Shown here piece after piece: positions 18,773 to 27,001 of a DNA stretch of 52,807 bases. The translations under genes were made by a program, and so were the position numbers. Positions within the stretch are counted from its first letter, which is position 1. Each line of letters begins with the position of its first letter. Where the stretch lies: the NCBI GenBank assembly GCA_964458575.1, contig CAYWMD010000047.1, positions 1 through 52,807 of the forward strand, in the 5' to 3' direction. This DNA is from CAYWMD01 sp964458575. GTDB lineage: Bacteria > Verrucomicrobiota > Verrucomicrobiia > Limisphaerales > JADLHS01. Under the pieces are notes generated by a model, which did no database searches, was not told the DNA's origin, and saw only the letters and a program-made list of their open reading frames with translations.

Positions 18773-19216
18773 TCAAGTCCTGGCAGTGAACACAACAGCA
18801 CCCCCGTCAGGTGGCTCAATCTGCAAGCAACCCCCATCCAGATCCGTGATGTGATACTTGGGCTTGAGCTTCAGCAACCGTGCGACTCCGATGTCACCGA
18901 TCTCAAGATAAATTGGACCTGACGACGCGGTGTGGGTGCTCTCCTCGAGGCAGAACAGGTCCAATCCACGTCTGATGAGGCAGGCTCTTCCGTGATTGAA
19001 CACAGGCACCACCTGCCAGCCATCGTCTTGTTCAGGGACTTCAAATCCGAGATCAGTGAAGAATTGCTTCATGGCCGCGTATCGCTTCGTAACCACGAAG
19101 TGGAGGTGATGCTCTGCTTCCGAAGATTCGCTCAGACCGGCTGGCTCAACCCGCCACGTAAACACACGCTTTGTTTCCTCAAGCAGGTGGAACCAATACT
19201 GGGCCGGGATCTTCAT
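18773..19216 (-). CDS. Small VOC/glyoxalase-like protein
   Basis: I do not recognise a named family with certainty. The 147-residue product has features of the vicinal-oxygen-chelate (glyoxalase/bleomycin-resistance) fold: a helix then the phrase KQFFTDLGFEVPEQDDGWQ, a strand with LDLFCLEES, IYLEIGDIGVARLL, and a C-terminal DLDGGCLQIEPPDGGAVVF, which matches the usual D-P-x-G-N-x-x-x-x position of these proteins. The Met at 19216 is preferred; an in-frame Met at 19261 would add a Cys-rich stretch (RCCCELN). Base composition is lower in G+C than the flanking genes, and it is the only gene on this strand between two plus-strand blocks, so recent acquisition is possible. It has no obvious functional link to its neighbours. 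Confidence 0.55.
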   Translation of the reverse strand: MKIPAQYWFHLLEETKRVFTWRVEPAGLSESSEAEHHLHFVVTKRYAAMKQFFTDLGFEVPEQDDGWQVVPVFNHGRACLIRRGLDLFCLEESTHTASSGPIYLEIGDIGVARLLKLKPKYHITDLDGGCLQIEPPDGGAVVFTART

Positions 19217-19416
19217 GCTGAGGTTAAGCTCGCAGCAGCATCGGACGAAGTGACGACGCAAAAGACAAAGGTGTTCTTACCATTCATCCTGGCCAAAGGC
19301 TAACCGCACCAACTCCGAAAGCAAACCTCAACCTTCCATTCAAGAACTTCCATTGCACCAAGATCACTTCGCACTCTGGACCTTGCCATCACCACTCCCG
19401 GCTGCCGTCTTTTGAT

Positions 19417-19433
19417 ATTGTCCATTGGACAAT
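19417..19433. promoter_or_regulatory. Perfect 17-bp palindrome, candidate operator of the GH84 operon
   Basis: The sequence ATTGTCCATTGGACAAT has 8-bp arms around a central T and ends 40 bp upstream of the GH84 start. A 17-bp segment at 13389-13405, upstream of the Gfo/Idh/MocA gene, matches it at 13 of 17 positions. The size and symmetry fit a dimeric repressor such as GntR or LacI type, but no such regulator is encoded in the window. A TAGAAT -10-like hexamer is at 19461-19466 with no clear -35. Confidence 0.5.
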
Positions 19434-19473
19434 TTTCAACACGCTGCTGTTGGAAATTCGTAGAATTGAACGC

Positions 19474-20871
19474 ATGGCACACCCAGTGGCTTCCAATTTT
19501 CCAGCCGGCGTGATCGAGGGCTTTTACGGCCCGCCCTGGTCGCCCGCCGAGCGGCGGGAACTCTTCGACTGGATGGCCGCGTGGGGTTTGAACACGTATC
19601 TCTACGCGCCCAAGGATGATTTGAAACACCGCGCCCTGTGGCGGGAGTTGTATTCGGCGACCGAAGCCGATCAATTGCGGGCATTGATCCAGGAGTGTGG
19701 GCAGCGCAAGCTGACGTTCCTCTATGCGCTCAGTCCGGGGTTGGACTTCCGCTATGCCGCAACCGGGGACGTGCGGCAAATTCAGGCACGTTTCGAGCAA
19801 CTGTTCGCCTTGGGCTGCCGGAATTTCGCCTTGCTCTTCGACGACATCCCCGACCGTATGGCCGCCGCCGACGACCTGGAGCGGTACGGGTCGCTGGCCT
19901 CAGCGCAGTGTCACGTCGCGAATGCGGTATTTCGCTGGATGCGTGAACAGAGTCCCGGCGGCCAGTTCCTGTTCTGTCCGACGGCGTATTGCGGACGCAT
20001 GGCCGAACGCCATCTGGGCGGCGAAGGTTACCTGAGCACCGTTGGCCGCGAACTCTTGCCGGAGATCCAGGTTTTTTGGACCGGGCCGGAAATCATTTCA
20101 CGGGAGTTAACCGCCGCGCACGCCGGCGAAATGCAGACGATCCTGCGCCGAAAGCCGCTGATCTGGGACAATCTGTTCGCGAACGACTATGACGGCCGCC
20201 GCTTTTACTGCGGACCCTATGCCGGGCGACCACCGGAATTGCGTAACGTGGTGAGCGGATTGCTCGTCAATCCCAACAACGAATTCCCGTTGAACTACGT
20301 TCCCTTTCGAACCTTTGCGGAATTCATTCGTGGCCAGGGCGCGTGGAATCCGCGCAAGGCCTACGTCGCCGCCATGACCGAATGGCTGCCCCGATTCGCC
20401 ACCATCGGCCAACCGGTGACCCTGGAAGACCTGGTGCTGTTCGGCGATTGCTACTATCTGCCGCATCGCGAAGGCCCCGAAGCGGTCGCCCTTTACGAAA
20501 ATGTAAAACATGTGCTGCTCGAAAATCCCCCGGATTGGAGCGAGCAGGCGGCACGCTTCCGGAAAGTGGCGACGCGCCTGCACGAATTTTGCGTCCGTAC
20601 CACCGAGCTTCGCGATCGGCCGTTGTTTCATGCGTTAAGCCGGCGCGTCTGGGAATTGCGCGAGGAACTGGATCTGCTCGAACGCTACGTGGATTTCAAG
20701 AGCCTCCATCCCCTGCCTGGCAGCCGGTTCGATTCGGATTTTCATCTGCCCGGCACGTATCGCGGTGGGATGGTGGCCCGACTGCAACGTCTGCTGCGGA
20801 ATCAACCCGACGGCAACTTCAGCCCCAGCCATTCGACGGAGGCGAATGGAATTTCCCTCAACCCGCCATGA
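19474..20871 (+). CDS. GH84 beta-N-acetylglucosaminidase (O-GlcNAcase-like), cytoplasmic
   Basis: This 465-residue GH84 enzyme removes terminal beta-linked GlcNAc by substrate-assisted catalysis. The family signature is complete: GVIEGFYGPPWS at 12-23, YAPKDD at 44-49, and the catalytic Asp pair in LLFDDIPD at D123-D124. A Tyr lies in CPTAYCGR, the sugar-binding stretch reads WDNLFANDYD, and NPNNEFPLNYV matches the corresponding segment of animal O-GlcNAcases (NPNCEFEANYV). A helical tail covers roughly 330-465. The Met at 19474 starts just before the barrel; there is no signal peptide, so the protein should be cytoplasmic, unlike most bacterial GH84 enzymes. The stop overlaps the start of the GNAT gene by 4 bp (ATGA). 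It opens the six-gene operon ending at 27001. Confidence 0.92.
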   Translation: MAHPVASNFPAGVIEGFYGPPWSPAERRELFDWMAAWGLNTYLYAPKDDLKHRALWRELYSATEADQLRALIQECGQRKLTFLYALSPGLDFRYAATGDVRQIQARFEQLFALGCRNFALLFDDIPDRMAAADDLERYGSLASAQCHVANAVFRWMREQSPGGQFLFCPTAYCGRMAERHLGGEGYLSTVGRELLPEIQVFWTGPEIISRELTAAHAGEMQTILRRKPLIWDNLFANDYDGRRFYCGPYAGRPPELRNVVSGLLVNPNNEFPLNYVPFRTFAEFIRGQGAWNPRKAYVAAMTEWLPRFATIGQPVTLEDLVLFGDCYYLPHREGPEAVALYENVKHVLLENPPDWSEQAARFRKVATRLHEFCVRTTELRDRPLFHALSRRVWELREELDLLERYVDFKSLHPLPGSRFDSDFHLPGTYRGGMVARLQRLLRNQPDGNFSPSHSTEANGISLNPP

Positions 20872-21497
20872 ACCAGTTCAACCTTCGTCCCGCCCGACAA
20901 GGTGACGAACCGGGCGCGTATCACGTCTGCCTTAAAACCGGCGACTCGGGCAAGGACGGCGAACCGTTTTATCGCGAGGACCCGGATGCGCTGGGTCGGA
21001 TCTTTGTGGGGCCATACCTCGCGTTTGAACCGGAACTGAGTTGGATTCTGGAAGATGAGTACGGCATCTGTGGCTACGCACTGGGAGCGTTTGATTCGCG
21101 GAATTTTTTCGCCCGTTACGAAACGGAGTGGCGACCGGATTTGTGCGCGCGGTTTCCCGCGCCGCCGGGCGATCCTGCGACATGGACGCGGGCGCAAACC
21201 GTCCATCATTGGTATCACAATCCGGATTACTTCATGCCCGAGCCTTACGCCACCTACCCGTCGCACCTGCACATTGATCTGCTGGAACGGGCGCGCGGGC
21301 GCGGTTTCGGCCGGCGGATGCTCGAACAGGTCATGAGCATCCTGCGCCGCAAAGGTTCTCCGGGCGCACATCTCGGCGTGAGCGTCTTGAACGTGCCCGC
21401 GGTCGGCTTTTACCAGAGGCTGGGATTCAAGGAATTGATCCGCGTCGGCTCGGAAACCGACGGTTGCATTTATATGGGTAAGACCCTGAACACTTGA
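20868..21497 (+). CDS. GNAT acetyltransferase related to the C-terminal domain of O-GlcNAcase
   Basis: This 209-residue GCN5-related N-acetyltransferase acts in the cytoplasm. The acetyl-CoA motif A is intact: LHIDLLERARGRGFGRRML contains R-G-R-G-F-G, fitting R/Q-x-x-G-x-G. The downstream LGVSVLNVPAVGFYQRLGFKEL is the standard motif B region. The YPSHLHIDLL phrase and the long inserted N-terminal half resemble the bacterial GNAT proteins known to be the closest relatives of the pseudo-acetyltransferase domain of human O-GlcNAcase. The ATG overlaps the GH84 stop as ATGA, implying translational coupling, so the two proteins probably work on one substrate or in one complex. Its acceptor is unknown; amino sugars such as glucosamine are a reasonable guess. 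The phosphodiesterase gene follows after 6 bp. Confidence 0.88.
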   Translation: MNQFNLRPARQGDEPGAYHVCLKTGDSGKDGEPFYREDPDALGRIFVGPYLAFEPELSWILEDEYGICGYALGAFDSRNFFARYETEWRPDLCARFPAPPGDPATWTRAQTVHHWYHNPDYFMPEPYATYPSHLHIDLLERARGRGFGRRMLEQVMSILRRKGSPGAHLGVSVLNVPAVGFYQRLGFKELIRVGSETDGCIYMGKTLNT

Positions 21498-21503
21498 TTC
21501 ATC

Positions 21504-23045
21504 ATGCCGCCCACGTCCCGCCCACGACCAGTTTGCCGTCCGAACCGCAAGGCCCGGCGCGCTGCATGGGCGCTCGCTGCCTTGGTCGTGTGGTGTTGCG
21601 GTGTGAACGCGGGCCGCGCCGCCGTTTCTGACGCCAAAATCCTCGTGGTTGTGCTCGACGGATTTCGTAGCGACTACTTCACGCCGGAATTGATGCCGCG
21701 CGCTTATGCCGAGGCGCAACGTGGGGTCATCGGCACGGCCCACCATGCGGTGCTACCCACGGTGACCCGCGTCAACGCCGCAACGCTGGTGACGGGCTGT
21801 CTGCCGGCCCGGCACGGAATCGTCGCGAACTCGCTGTACGTTCCCGAATTGAATCCCACCTCCGGCATCTCGACGGGCGACCGAAAGAAACTATTGCGGA
21901 TCCGTGCGGCGTGGGGCGGCCGGTTGCTCGGAGCGCCGACGCTCGCGGATTTGATGGCCAAGCAGGGGCAGGTTTTCCTCGCGTGCAGTTCCGGCTCCTC
22001 CGGGTCGGCAACGTTGCTCAACCCCAGCGGCGCGGGCGCGGGGATTTTGCATCCGGAGTTTTGCGTTCCCGAAAGCCGCGCCGAACACGTGCGCAGCACC
22101 CTTGGCCCGGCCCCCAAGGAAGCCGAACCCGCCACGGCGCTGATGCAGTGGATGACGGATGCCTATGTGAAAATCGGTGTTCCGGAACTGAATCCACGCG
22201 TAACCTTCCTGTGGTTCACCGAACCGGACCACACCAGCCACGCTCAGGGTGTCGGCGCGCCGACCGTTATCGAGAGCATCCGGTTCATTGACCAGCAACT
22301 CGGGCGCCTCTTCGACTTTCACCGGGAGCGCGGGATGAAGGTGAACGTCTTCATCGTGGCGGACCACGGGTTGGTTTCGCATGACGGACAATTCGATGTG
22401 GCCGCCACGCTTGCGGCTCATGGTTGGATGGAGCGCGTGCACCCCGTGGTGATTGATGGGGCGATCTACCTGGCTAAAAAGTACGAAAATCACATTCCCG
22501 CGCTGGTGCGAACGTTGCAGGCGGAGCCGACGATCGGCCCGATCTTCACGGAAGCCAGAACCCGTCGGAACTGGAAAGGATTTGCGCAAGGCACGCTGTC
22601 CCATGCGCTCGCCGGTGACGCTCATCGCCATGCGGCCCAAGTCGTGGTTTTTCCGAACTGGACGGCCAGGACCAACGCCGCCGGCTATCCCGGCACTGTG
22701 CAGGCTCGCGGACCGGCCGGCCATGGCGGCACCTCGCCTTGGGAAATCAACGGCGTGTTCGCCGCTTTTGGCCCGGACATCAAGGCCGGCCTGCGGAGCG
22801 ACGTTCCGACCTCCAATGTGGACATTGCCCCGACGATTGCGTTTTTGACCGGCGTCCCCATGACGTCATCCGACGGGCGGGTGCTGAAGGAAATCCTCGT
22901 CAACGGTCCGGCCCCTGAAAACATTGTCGTCCGCCCCCGCCAATGGCTCGCCCAGTCGTCGGACGCCAGTTACAGTGTGACGATGAAAGCGAAACTGGTG
23001 GACGGTCATCGTTATGTGGATGAAGTGAGCGCCCATCACCAATGA
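21504..23045 (+). CDS. Secreted alkaline-phosphatase-superfamily phosphodiesterase (nucleotide pyrophosphatase type)
   Basis: This 513-residue protein carries the metal sites of the type I phosphodiesterase/nucleotide pyrophosphatase family, which cleaves phosphodiester or pyrophosphate bonds with two zinc ions. It shows VVVLDGFRSDYF (first Asp), LPTVTRVNAATLVTG (nucleophile Thr), WFTEPDHTSHAQG, VADHGLVSHDG, and RGPAGHGGTSPWE near the C-terminus (last metal His). Residues 15-45 form a long basic signal peptide (RRAAWALAALVVWCCGVNAG), so the enzyme is exported. It lies 6 bp after the GNAT gene and 52 bp before the aminotransferase gene. In this context it might release sugars from phosphodiester-linked glycans or sugar nucleotides, but this is inference. 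Lipid- or nucleotide-directed relatives cannot be excluded. Confidence 0.88.
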   Translation: MPPTSRPRPVCRPNRKARRAAWALAALVVWCCGVNAGRAAVSDAKILVVVLDGFRSDYFTPELMPRAYAEAQRGVIGTAHHAVLPTVTRVNAATLVTGCLPARHGIVANSLYVPELNPTSGISTGDRKKLLRIRAAWGGRLLGAPTLADLMAKQGQVFLACSSGSSGSATLLNPSGAGAGILHPEFCVPESRAEHVRSTLGPAPKEAEPATALMQWMTDAYVKIGVPELNPRVTFLWFTEPDHTSHAQGVGAPTVIESIRFIDQQLGRLFDFHRERGMKVNVFIVADHGLVSHDGQFDVAATLAAHGWMERVHPVVIDGAIYLAKKYENHIPALVRTLQAEPTIGPIFTEARTRRNWKGFAQGTLSHALAGDAHRHAAQVVVFPNWTARTNAAGYPGTVQARGPAGHGGTSPWEINGVFAAFGPDIKAGLRSDVPTSNVDIAPTIAFLTGVPMTSSDGRVLKEILVNGPAPENIVVRPRQWLAQSSDASYSVTMKAKLVDGHRYVDEVSAHHQ

Positions 23046-23097
23046 ACAACGAAGCTTCAACCTCGCCGTTGCCGGCGAACGATTTCAAATTCAAACG

Positions 23098-24345
23098 ATG
23101 AGAACCAGAACTCTCGCGCTGCTGGGAGGAAAGCCCGTGCGCACCCGGACATTCACCACTTGGCCCATCTTCGACAGGCCTGAGGAGACCCGCCTGCTCC
23201 GCGTTTTGCACAGCGGCAAGTGGGGGCGGCTCCACGGACCGGAAGTCGCTCAATTCGAAAACCGTTTTGCCGCCCAACATGGGTGCCGGCACGGCATTGC
23301 CGTTGTCAATGGCACGGTGTCCCTGCGCATCGCCCTGATGGCCGCCGGCATTCGCGCCGGAGACGAGGTCATCATCCCGCCGTACACCTTTTTCTCCACG
23401 GCCTCGGCCGTCATTGAGGCCAACGCCGTTCCGGTCTTTGCGGACATTGACCGGGATACTTTCAACCTCGACCCGAAAGCGGTACCGGCCGCCGTCACCC
23501 GACGGACCCGGGCCATCATTCCGGTGCATTTTGCCGGCCAACCTGCGGACATGAATGCGATCATGGCCATCGCCCGGAAGCATCGGTTGGTTGTCGTCGA
23601 AGACGCCGCCCATGCGCACGGCGCCGCGTATCGGAACCGGCCCGCAGGTTCGCTCGGCCACATCGCCTCCTTTTCATTTCAATCCAGCAAAAACATGACC
23701 GCCGGCGAAGGCGGCATCCTCACCACCAACGACGACGCGCTCGCCGCGGCTTGTCGCTCAATCCAGAACTGCGGCCGCATCCCGACAGGCGTCTGGTATG
23801 AACACCACGTCATCTCCGGCAACTACCGCCTCGGAGAATTTCAGGGCGCCGTGCTCAATGCACAACTGGCCCGGCTGGCCGCGCAGACGAAGACGCGCGA
23901 CCGCAATGGTCAATATCTGGCGGACCGGCTCTCCCTAATCCCGGGCATCCATCCGCAAAAGCGGACGCGCGATTGCACACGGCACAGTTACCATCTTTTC
24001 ATGCTGCGACTGGACCACGAACAGTTTGGCGCGCCGCGCGCCGCGGTCATCCGCGCCTTGCAGGCGGAGGGCATTCCCTGCTCGGCCGGCTACGGTTTCT
24101 CGCTGCCCCAACAACCGATGTTCCGCAACAAGGCATTTGGTCCGTACCTGCCACTGGTTTCCGCACGGTTGAATTATCGAAAGGTCCACTGCCCCAACAG
24201 CGATTTGATTTGCCGCGAACAGTGCGTCTGGCTCGAACAAAACCTGTTCCTGGGCAATCGCGGGGACATGGACGACATCGCCCGTGCGTTCGAAAAGATT
24301 TACGAGAACCACGCGGCGCTCAGGGCGTGGTCGAAGCAACGGTGA
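23098..24345 (+). CDS. DegT/DnrJ/EryC1/StrS aminotransferase
   Basis: This is a complete 415-residue PLP-dependent sugar aminotransferase. The active site is intact: NGTVSLRIAL (residues 71-80) in the phosphate-binding region, VVVEDAAHAHGAA with D169 for the pyridine nitrogen, and SFSFQSSKNMTAGEGG with K198 as the Schiff-base lysine. The N-terminal LALLGGKPVR is typical of the group. Such enzymes move an amino group between glutamate and a keto-sugar, or run in reverse to deaminate amino sugars. Its place between GlcNAc-processing genes and two transporters favours amino-sugar metabolism, but the direction is unknown. The stop is 10 bp before the PTS EIIC start. It is a diverged paralogue of the partial gene at 3-794. 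Confidence 0.92.
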   Translation: MRTRTLALLGGKPVRTRTFTTWPIFDRPEETRLLRVLHSGKWGRLHGPEVAQFENRFAAQHGCRHGIAVVNGTVSLRIALMAAGIRAGDEVIIPPYTFFSTASAVIEANAVPVFADIDRDTFNLDPKAVPAAVTRRTRAIIPVHFAGQPADMNAIMAIARKHRLVVVEDAAHAHGAAYRNRPAGSLGHIASFSFQSSKNMTAGEGGILTTNDDALAAACRSIQNCGRIPTGVWYEHHVISGNYRLGEFQGAVLNAQLARLAAQTKTRDRNGQYLADRLSLIPGIHPQKRTRDCTRHSYHLFMLRLDHEQFGAPRAAVIRALQAEGIPCSAGYGFSLPQQPMFRNKAFGPYLPLVSARLNYRKVHCPNSDLICREQCVWLEQNLFLGNRGDMDDIARAFEKIYENHAALRAWSKQR

Positions 24346-24350
24346 AGGAG
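24345..24350 (+). promoter_or_regulatory. Strong ribosome binding site that fixes the GTG start of the EIIC gene
   Basis: AAGGAG lies 5 nt before GTG at 24356, overlapping the last base of the upstream gene. An ATG at 24354 in another frame opens only a very short frame, so the GTG is taken as the EIIC start. Confidence 0.7.
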
Positions 24351-24355
24351 ACGAT

Positions 24356-25639
24356 GTGGAAAAAGCAACCGGCTTACTGAACCGGCACGTCGTGCCGACG
24401 CTGACGGCGTTGAGCGAGAACACCTACCTTTCGGCCATCCGCGCCGGCATGGTGTCGGTGGTCCCGCTGACCATCATCGGCGGACTGTTCATCATTGTGT
24501 CGTTTCTGCCGGTGGCGGGGTGGGACAAGTTCATTGCGCCGCACCTTCAGTTGTTGCAAATCCCGGTGACGGCCACCTTTGGTTTGCTTTCGGTGTTCGT
24601 GTGCTTTGCCATTGGCTACGATCTGGGAAAGCGGCTGAAACTGGAAGCAATCGTGAGCGCGACCATGGCAACGCTGATTTTCCTGCTGATCCAACTGCGG
24701 CCGGGCGAAAAGCTGGACGACATCAGCTTCACGATGGACAACCTCGGCTCGAAGGGTTTGTTCACCGCGGTATTGATCGCGCTGGTTTGCGTGCGCGCGC
24801 AGAAGTTTTTCACGGACAAAAACCTGGTCATCCGGCTGCCGGAGAACGTGCCGGCCATCGTCTATGAATCCTTTCTATCGCTCGCACCGCTGTTCGTCCT
24901 CGTGGTCGTGTTCTGGCTGACTCGTTTCGTGCTGGGCGTGGATATTGACCATCTCGTCCAAACCGCCTTCAAGCCGCTGATCTTCGCGCTGAACACCCTG
25001 CCCGGCATTTTGGTTTATGTGTTTGTCGTCACGTTGCTCTGGTCCGTGGGCATCAACGGCGACAACGCCATGGACGCCATCGTCGCACCCATCTTTCTCC
25101 AATATCTGGCCGCCAATGTCGAGGCGGTGACGCACGGGCAATCGCTGCCGTACGTGACCGCTTACGGTTTCTTCACGACGTTTGTCAACGTCGGGGGAAC
25201 GGGCGCGACGATTGCGCTGGCGCTGGTGATGTTCAATTCCAGGGAACCGGGTTATCGGAAAGTAAGCCGCCTGTCACTGCCAACGCAGGTTTTTCAGATC
25301 AACGAACCGATCTTTTTCGGTTTCCCCATCGTGCTGAATCCCGTCTTCATGATTCCGTACATTCTGAACGCGCTGATCCTGACCACCGGGACTTATCTCC
25401 TGATGCAATGGCACGTGATCAACAAGCCGTTTGTGAACGTGCCCTGGACCACGCCGCCCATCATCGGTCATTACCTTGTTTCAGGCGGCGACTGGCGGGC
25501 CGCCGTCTGGGGCGCGGTTTCGATCGTGATTGCAATGCTGGTGTATTACCCATTCGCCAAGGCTGCGGAACGGCAGCGGCTGAACGCGTCGGGGTCGCCC
25601 CGGACCGAATCCCCGCCTCCAGCCACCGCCGAAAAATGA
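24356..25639 (+). CDS. PTS sugar transporter EIIC-like permease, no partner EIIA/EIIB
   Basis: This 427-residue polytopic membrane protein belongs to the lactose/cellobiose (chitobiose) type EIIC group, with about ten hydrophobic segments. Signature parts are AIRAGMVSVVPLTIIGGLF at the N-terminus, LWSVGINGDNAMDAIVAPIF, FVNVGGTGATIALAL, the substrate-site segment FQINEPIFFGFPIVLNPVF, and WTTPPIIGHYLVSGGDWRA. A full PTS also needs EIIB, EIIA, HPr and EI; none is fused to it or encoded in the window, so it may work as a non-phosphorylating permease or borrow distant partners. The GTG start is set by a good AAGGAG. Position in the GH84 operon suggests GlcNAc-containing oligosaccharides, such as chitobiose, as cargo. 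An MFS gene follows after 66 bp. Confidence 0.9.
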   Translation: MEKATGLLNRHVVPTLTALSENTYLSAIRAGMVSVVPLTIIGGLFIIVSFLPVAGWDKFIAPHLQLLQIPVTATFGLLSVFVCFAIGYDLGKRLKLEAIVSATMATLIFLLIQLRPGEKLDDISFTMDNLGSKGLFTAVLIALVCVRAQKFFTDKNLVIRLPENVPAIVYESFLSLAPLFVLVVVFWLTRFVLGVDIDHLVQTAFKPLIFALNTLPGILVYVFVVTLLWSVGINGDNAMDAIVAPIFLQYLAANVEAVTHGQSLPYVTAYGFFTTFVNVGGTGATIALALVMFNSREPGYRKVSRLSLPTQVFQINEPIFFGFPIVLNPVFMIPYILNALILTTGTYLLMQWHVINKPFVNVPWTTPPIIGHYLVSGGDWRAAVWGAVSIVIAMLVYYPFAKAAERQRLNASGSPRTESPPPATAEK

Positions 25640-25705
25640 GGCCGCGGCGCCGCGAATCATTCTTGTGGCAACGACGGGAAGCTGCTCAACTGGCGCAGGT
25701 CCGCG

Positions 25706-27001
25706 ATGAACGACGACATCCGTTTCGAAGCCCGCACCTATTCCAAGGTGGACCGGCGTTTGATTCCGTTTCTTTTTCTGTGCTACATCCTGGCCTATCT
25801 CGACCGGGTGAACGTGGGCTTCGCAAAACTCCAGATGCTCAACGATCTTGGCTTGAGCGAAGCCGCCTTTGCCGCCGGAGCCGGCATCTTTTTCGCCGGC
25901 TACTTCCTGTTTGAAGTTCCGAGCAACATTCTGCTGAAGAAATTCGGGGCGCGCACCTGGATTGCGCGAATCATGGTTTCCTGGGGCATCATTTCCACCG
26001 CAATGATTTTTGTGAGAAACGAGTGGGCCTTCTACGCGATGCGGTTCCTGCTTGGCATCGCCGAGGCGGGATTCTTCCCCGGAATCATTTATTATCTGAC
26101 ACTCTGGTATCCATCGGGCCTTCGGTCCACACGGACCGCGCTGTTCGTCGCGGCCATTCCAGTTTCGGGAGTGATTGGCAATCCCATCTCCGGCGTGATC
26201 ATGGACTCGCTATCCGGCGCCTGGGGCATGCCGGGCTGGCAGTGGTTGTTTCTGGTTGAAGGCATGCCCTCCGTGCTGGTGGGCGTCTGGGTGTTTCTTT
26301 ATCTCGACAGCGGCATCTCGGAAGCCCGCTGGCTGAACGCGGACGAAAAAACGCTCCTCGCAAGGAACCTCGAAGTCGAAGACCGGCACAAACACGAGGT
26401 CCGTTTCCGCGACGCCTTCAAGAGCGGAAAAGTTTACGCCCTGTGCGCCATCTACTTCACATTGATGATCGGTCTGTACGGGATTTCCTTCTGGTTGCCA
26501 ACCATCGTCAAGGCGTTCGGCGTGGAGGGCTATTTGCGCGTGGGTTTGATTTCCGCCATTCCGTATGCCGTGGCCGTGGTCGGGATGATTCTCTTGAGCC
26601 GCCACTCCGATCGCACGGGCGAACGCCGGCTGCATTACGTGCTGACGGCGACGGCGGGCGCCATCGGCTTGATTCTGAGCGGCGTCTTTGCGAAGCAGCC
26701 GGTTCTCGCCATTGTCTTTCTCTCGGTCGCCACGTTCGGAGTCATTGGTTCGATGCCGATTTTCTGGCCCATGCCTTCGGCCTTCCTGGCGGGCACGGCC
26801 GCCGCAGCCGGCATCGGCATCGTCAATTCTGTCGGAAATCTGGGCGGCTATGTCGGACCGAATCTACCCGTGTGGGCCAGGCGTTTCTCCACCGATCCTT
26901 CCGCGGCGCTCTACCTGATCGCCGGAGCGTTGTTGATCGGCGCGTTCCTGACGTTTGTATTCATCCCGAAGAATCTCCGGGTGGGTTTGCGGGTTGATTG
27001 A
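25706..27001 (+). CDS. MFS transporter, anion:cation symporter type
   Basis: This 431-residue, 12-helix permease is of the major facilitator superfamily. The start has the feature of the anion:cation symporter family (tartrate, hexuronate, galactonate and phthalate carriers): YSKVDRRLIPFLFLCYILAY followed by LDRVNVGFAKLQM. A central cytoplasmic loop (EARWLNADEKTLLARNLEVE) separates the two six-helix halves, and the second half has LLSRHSDRTGERR, the usual charged motif between helices 8 and 9. Transport is presumably proton-coupled uptake of an organic anion such as a uronic or aldonic acid, by family knowledge only. It is the last gene of the GH84 block. Its stop codon lies in the loop of a terminator-like hairpin (26989-27011). 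Confidence 0.9.
   Translation: MNDDIRFEARTYSKVDRRLIPFLFLCYILAYLDRVNVGFAKLQMLNDLGLSEAAFAAGAGIFFAGYFLFEVPSNILLKKFGARTWIARIMVSWGIISTAMIFVRNEWAFYAMRFLLGIAEAGFFPGIIYYLTLWYPSGLRSTRTALFVAAIPVSGVIGNPISGVIMDSLSGAWGMPGWQWLFLVEGMPSVLVGVWVFLYLDSGISEARWLNADEKTLLARNLEVEDRHKHEVRFRDAFKSGKVYALCAIYFTLMIGLYGISFWLPTIVKAFGVEGYLRVGLISAIPYAVAVVGMILLSRHSDRTGERRLHYVLTATAGAIGLILSGVFAKQPVLAIVFLSVATFGVIGSMPIFWPMPSAFLAGTAAAAGIGIVNSVGNLGGYVGPNLPVWARRFSTDPSAALYLIAGALLIGAFLTFVFIPKNLRVGLRVD

Noticed and set aside
19217..19260. Possible second attC-like site upstream of the VOC-like gene (AAGCTC followed by repeated AGC)
   Set aside because: A G-T-T-R-R-R-Y heptamer occurs at 19223-19229, but it faces the wrong way, no matching second arm with an unpaired base is present, and the fold is poor.
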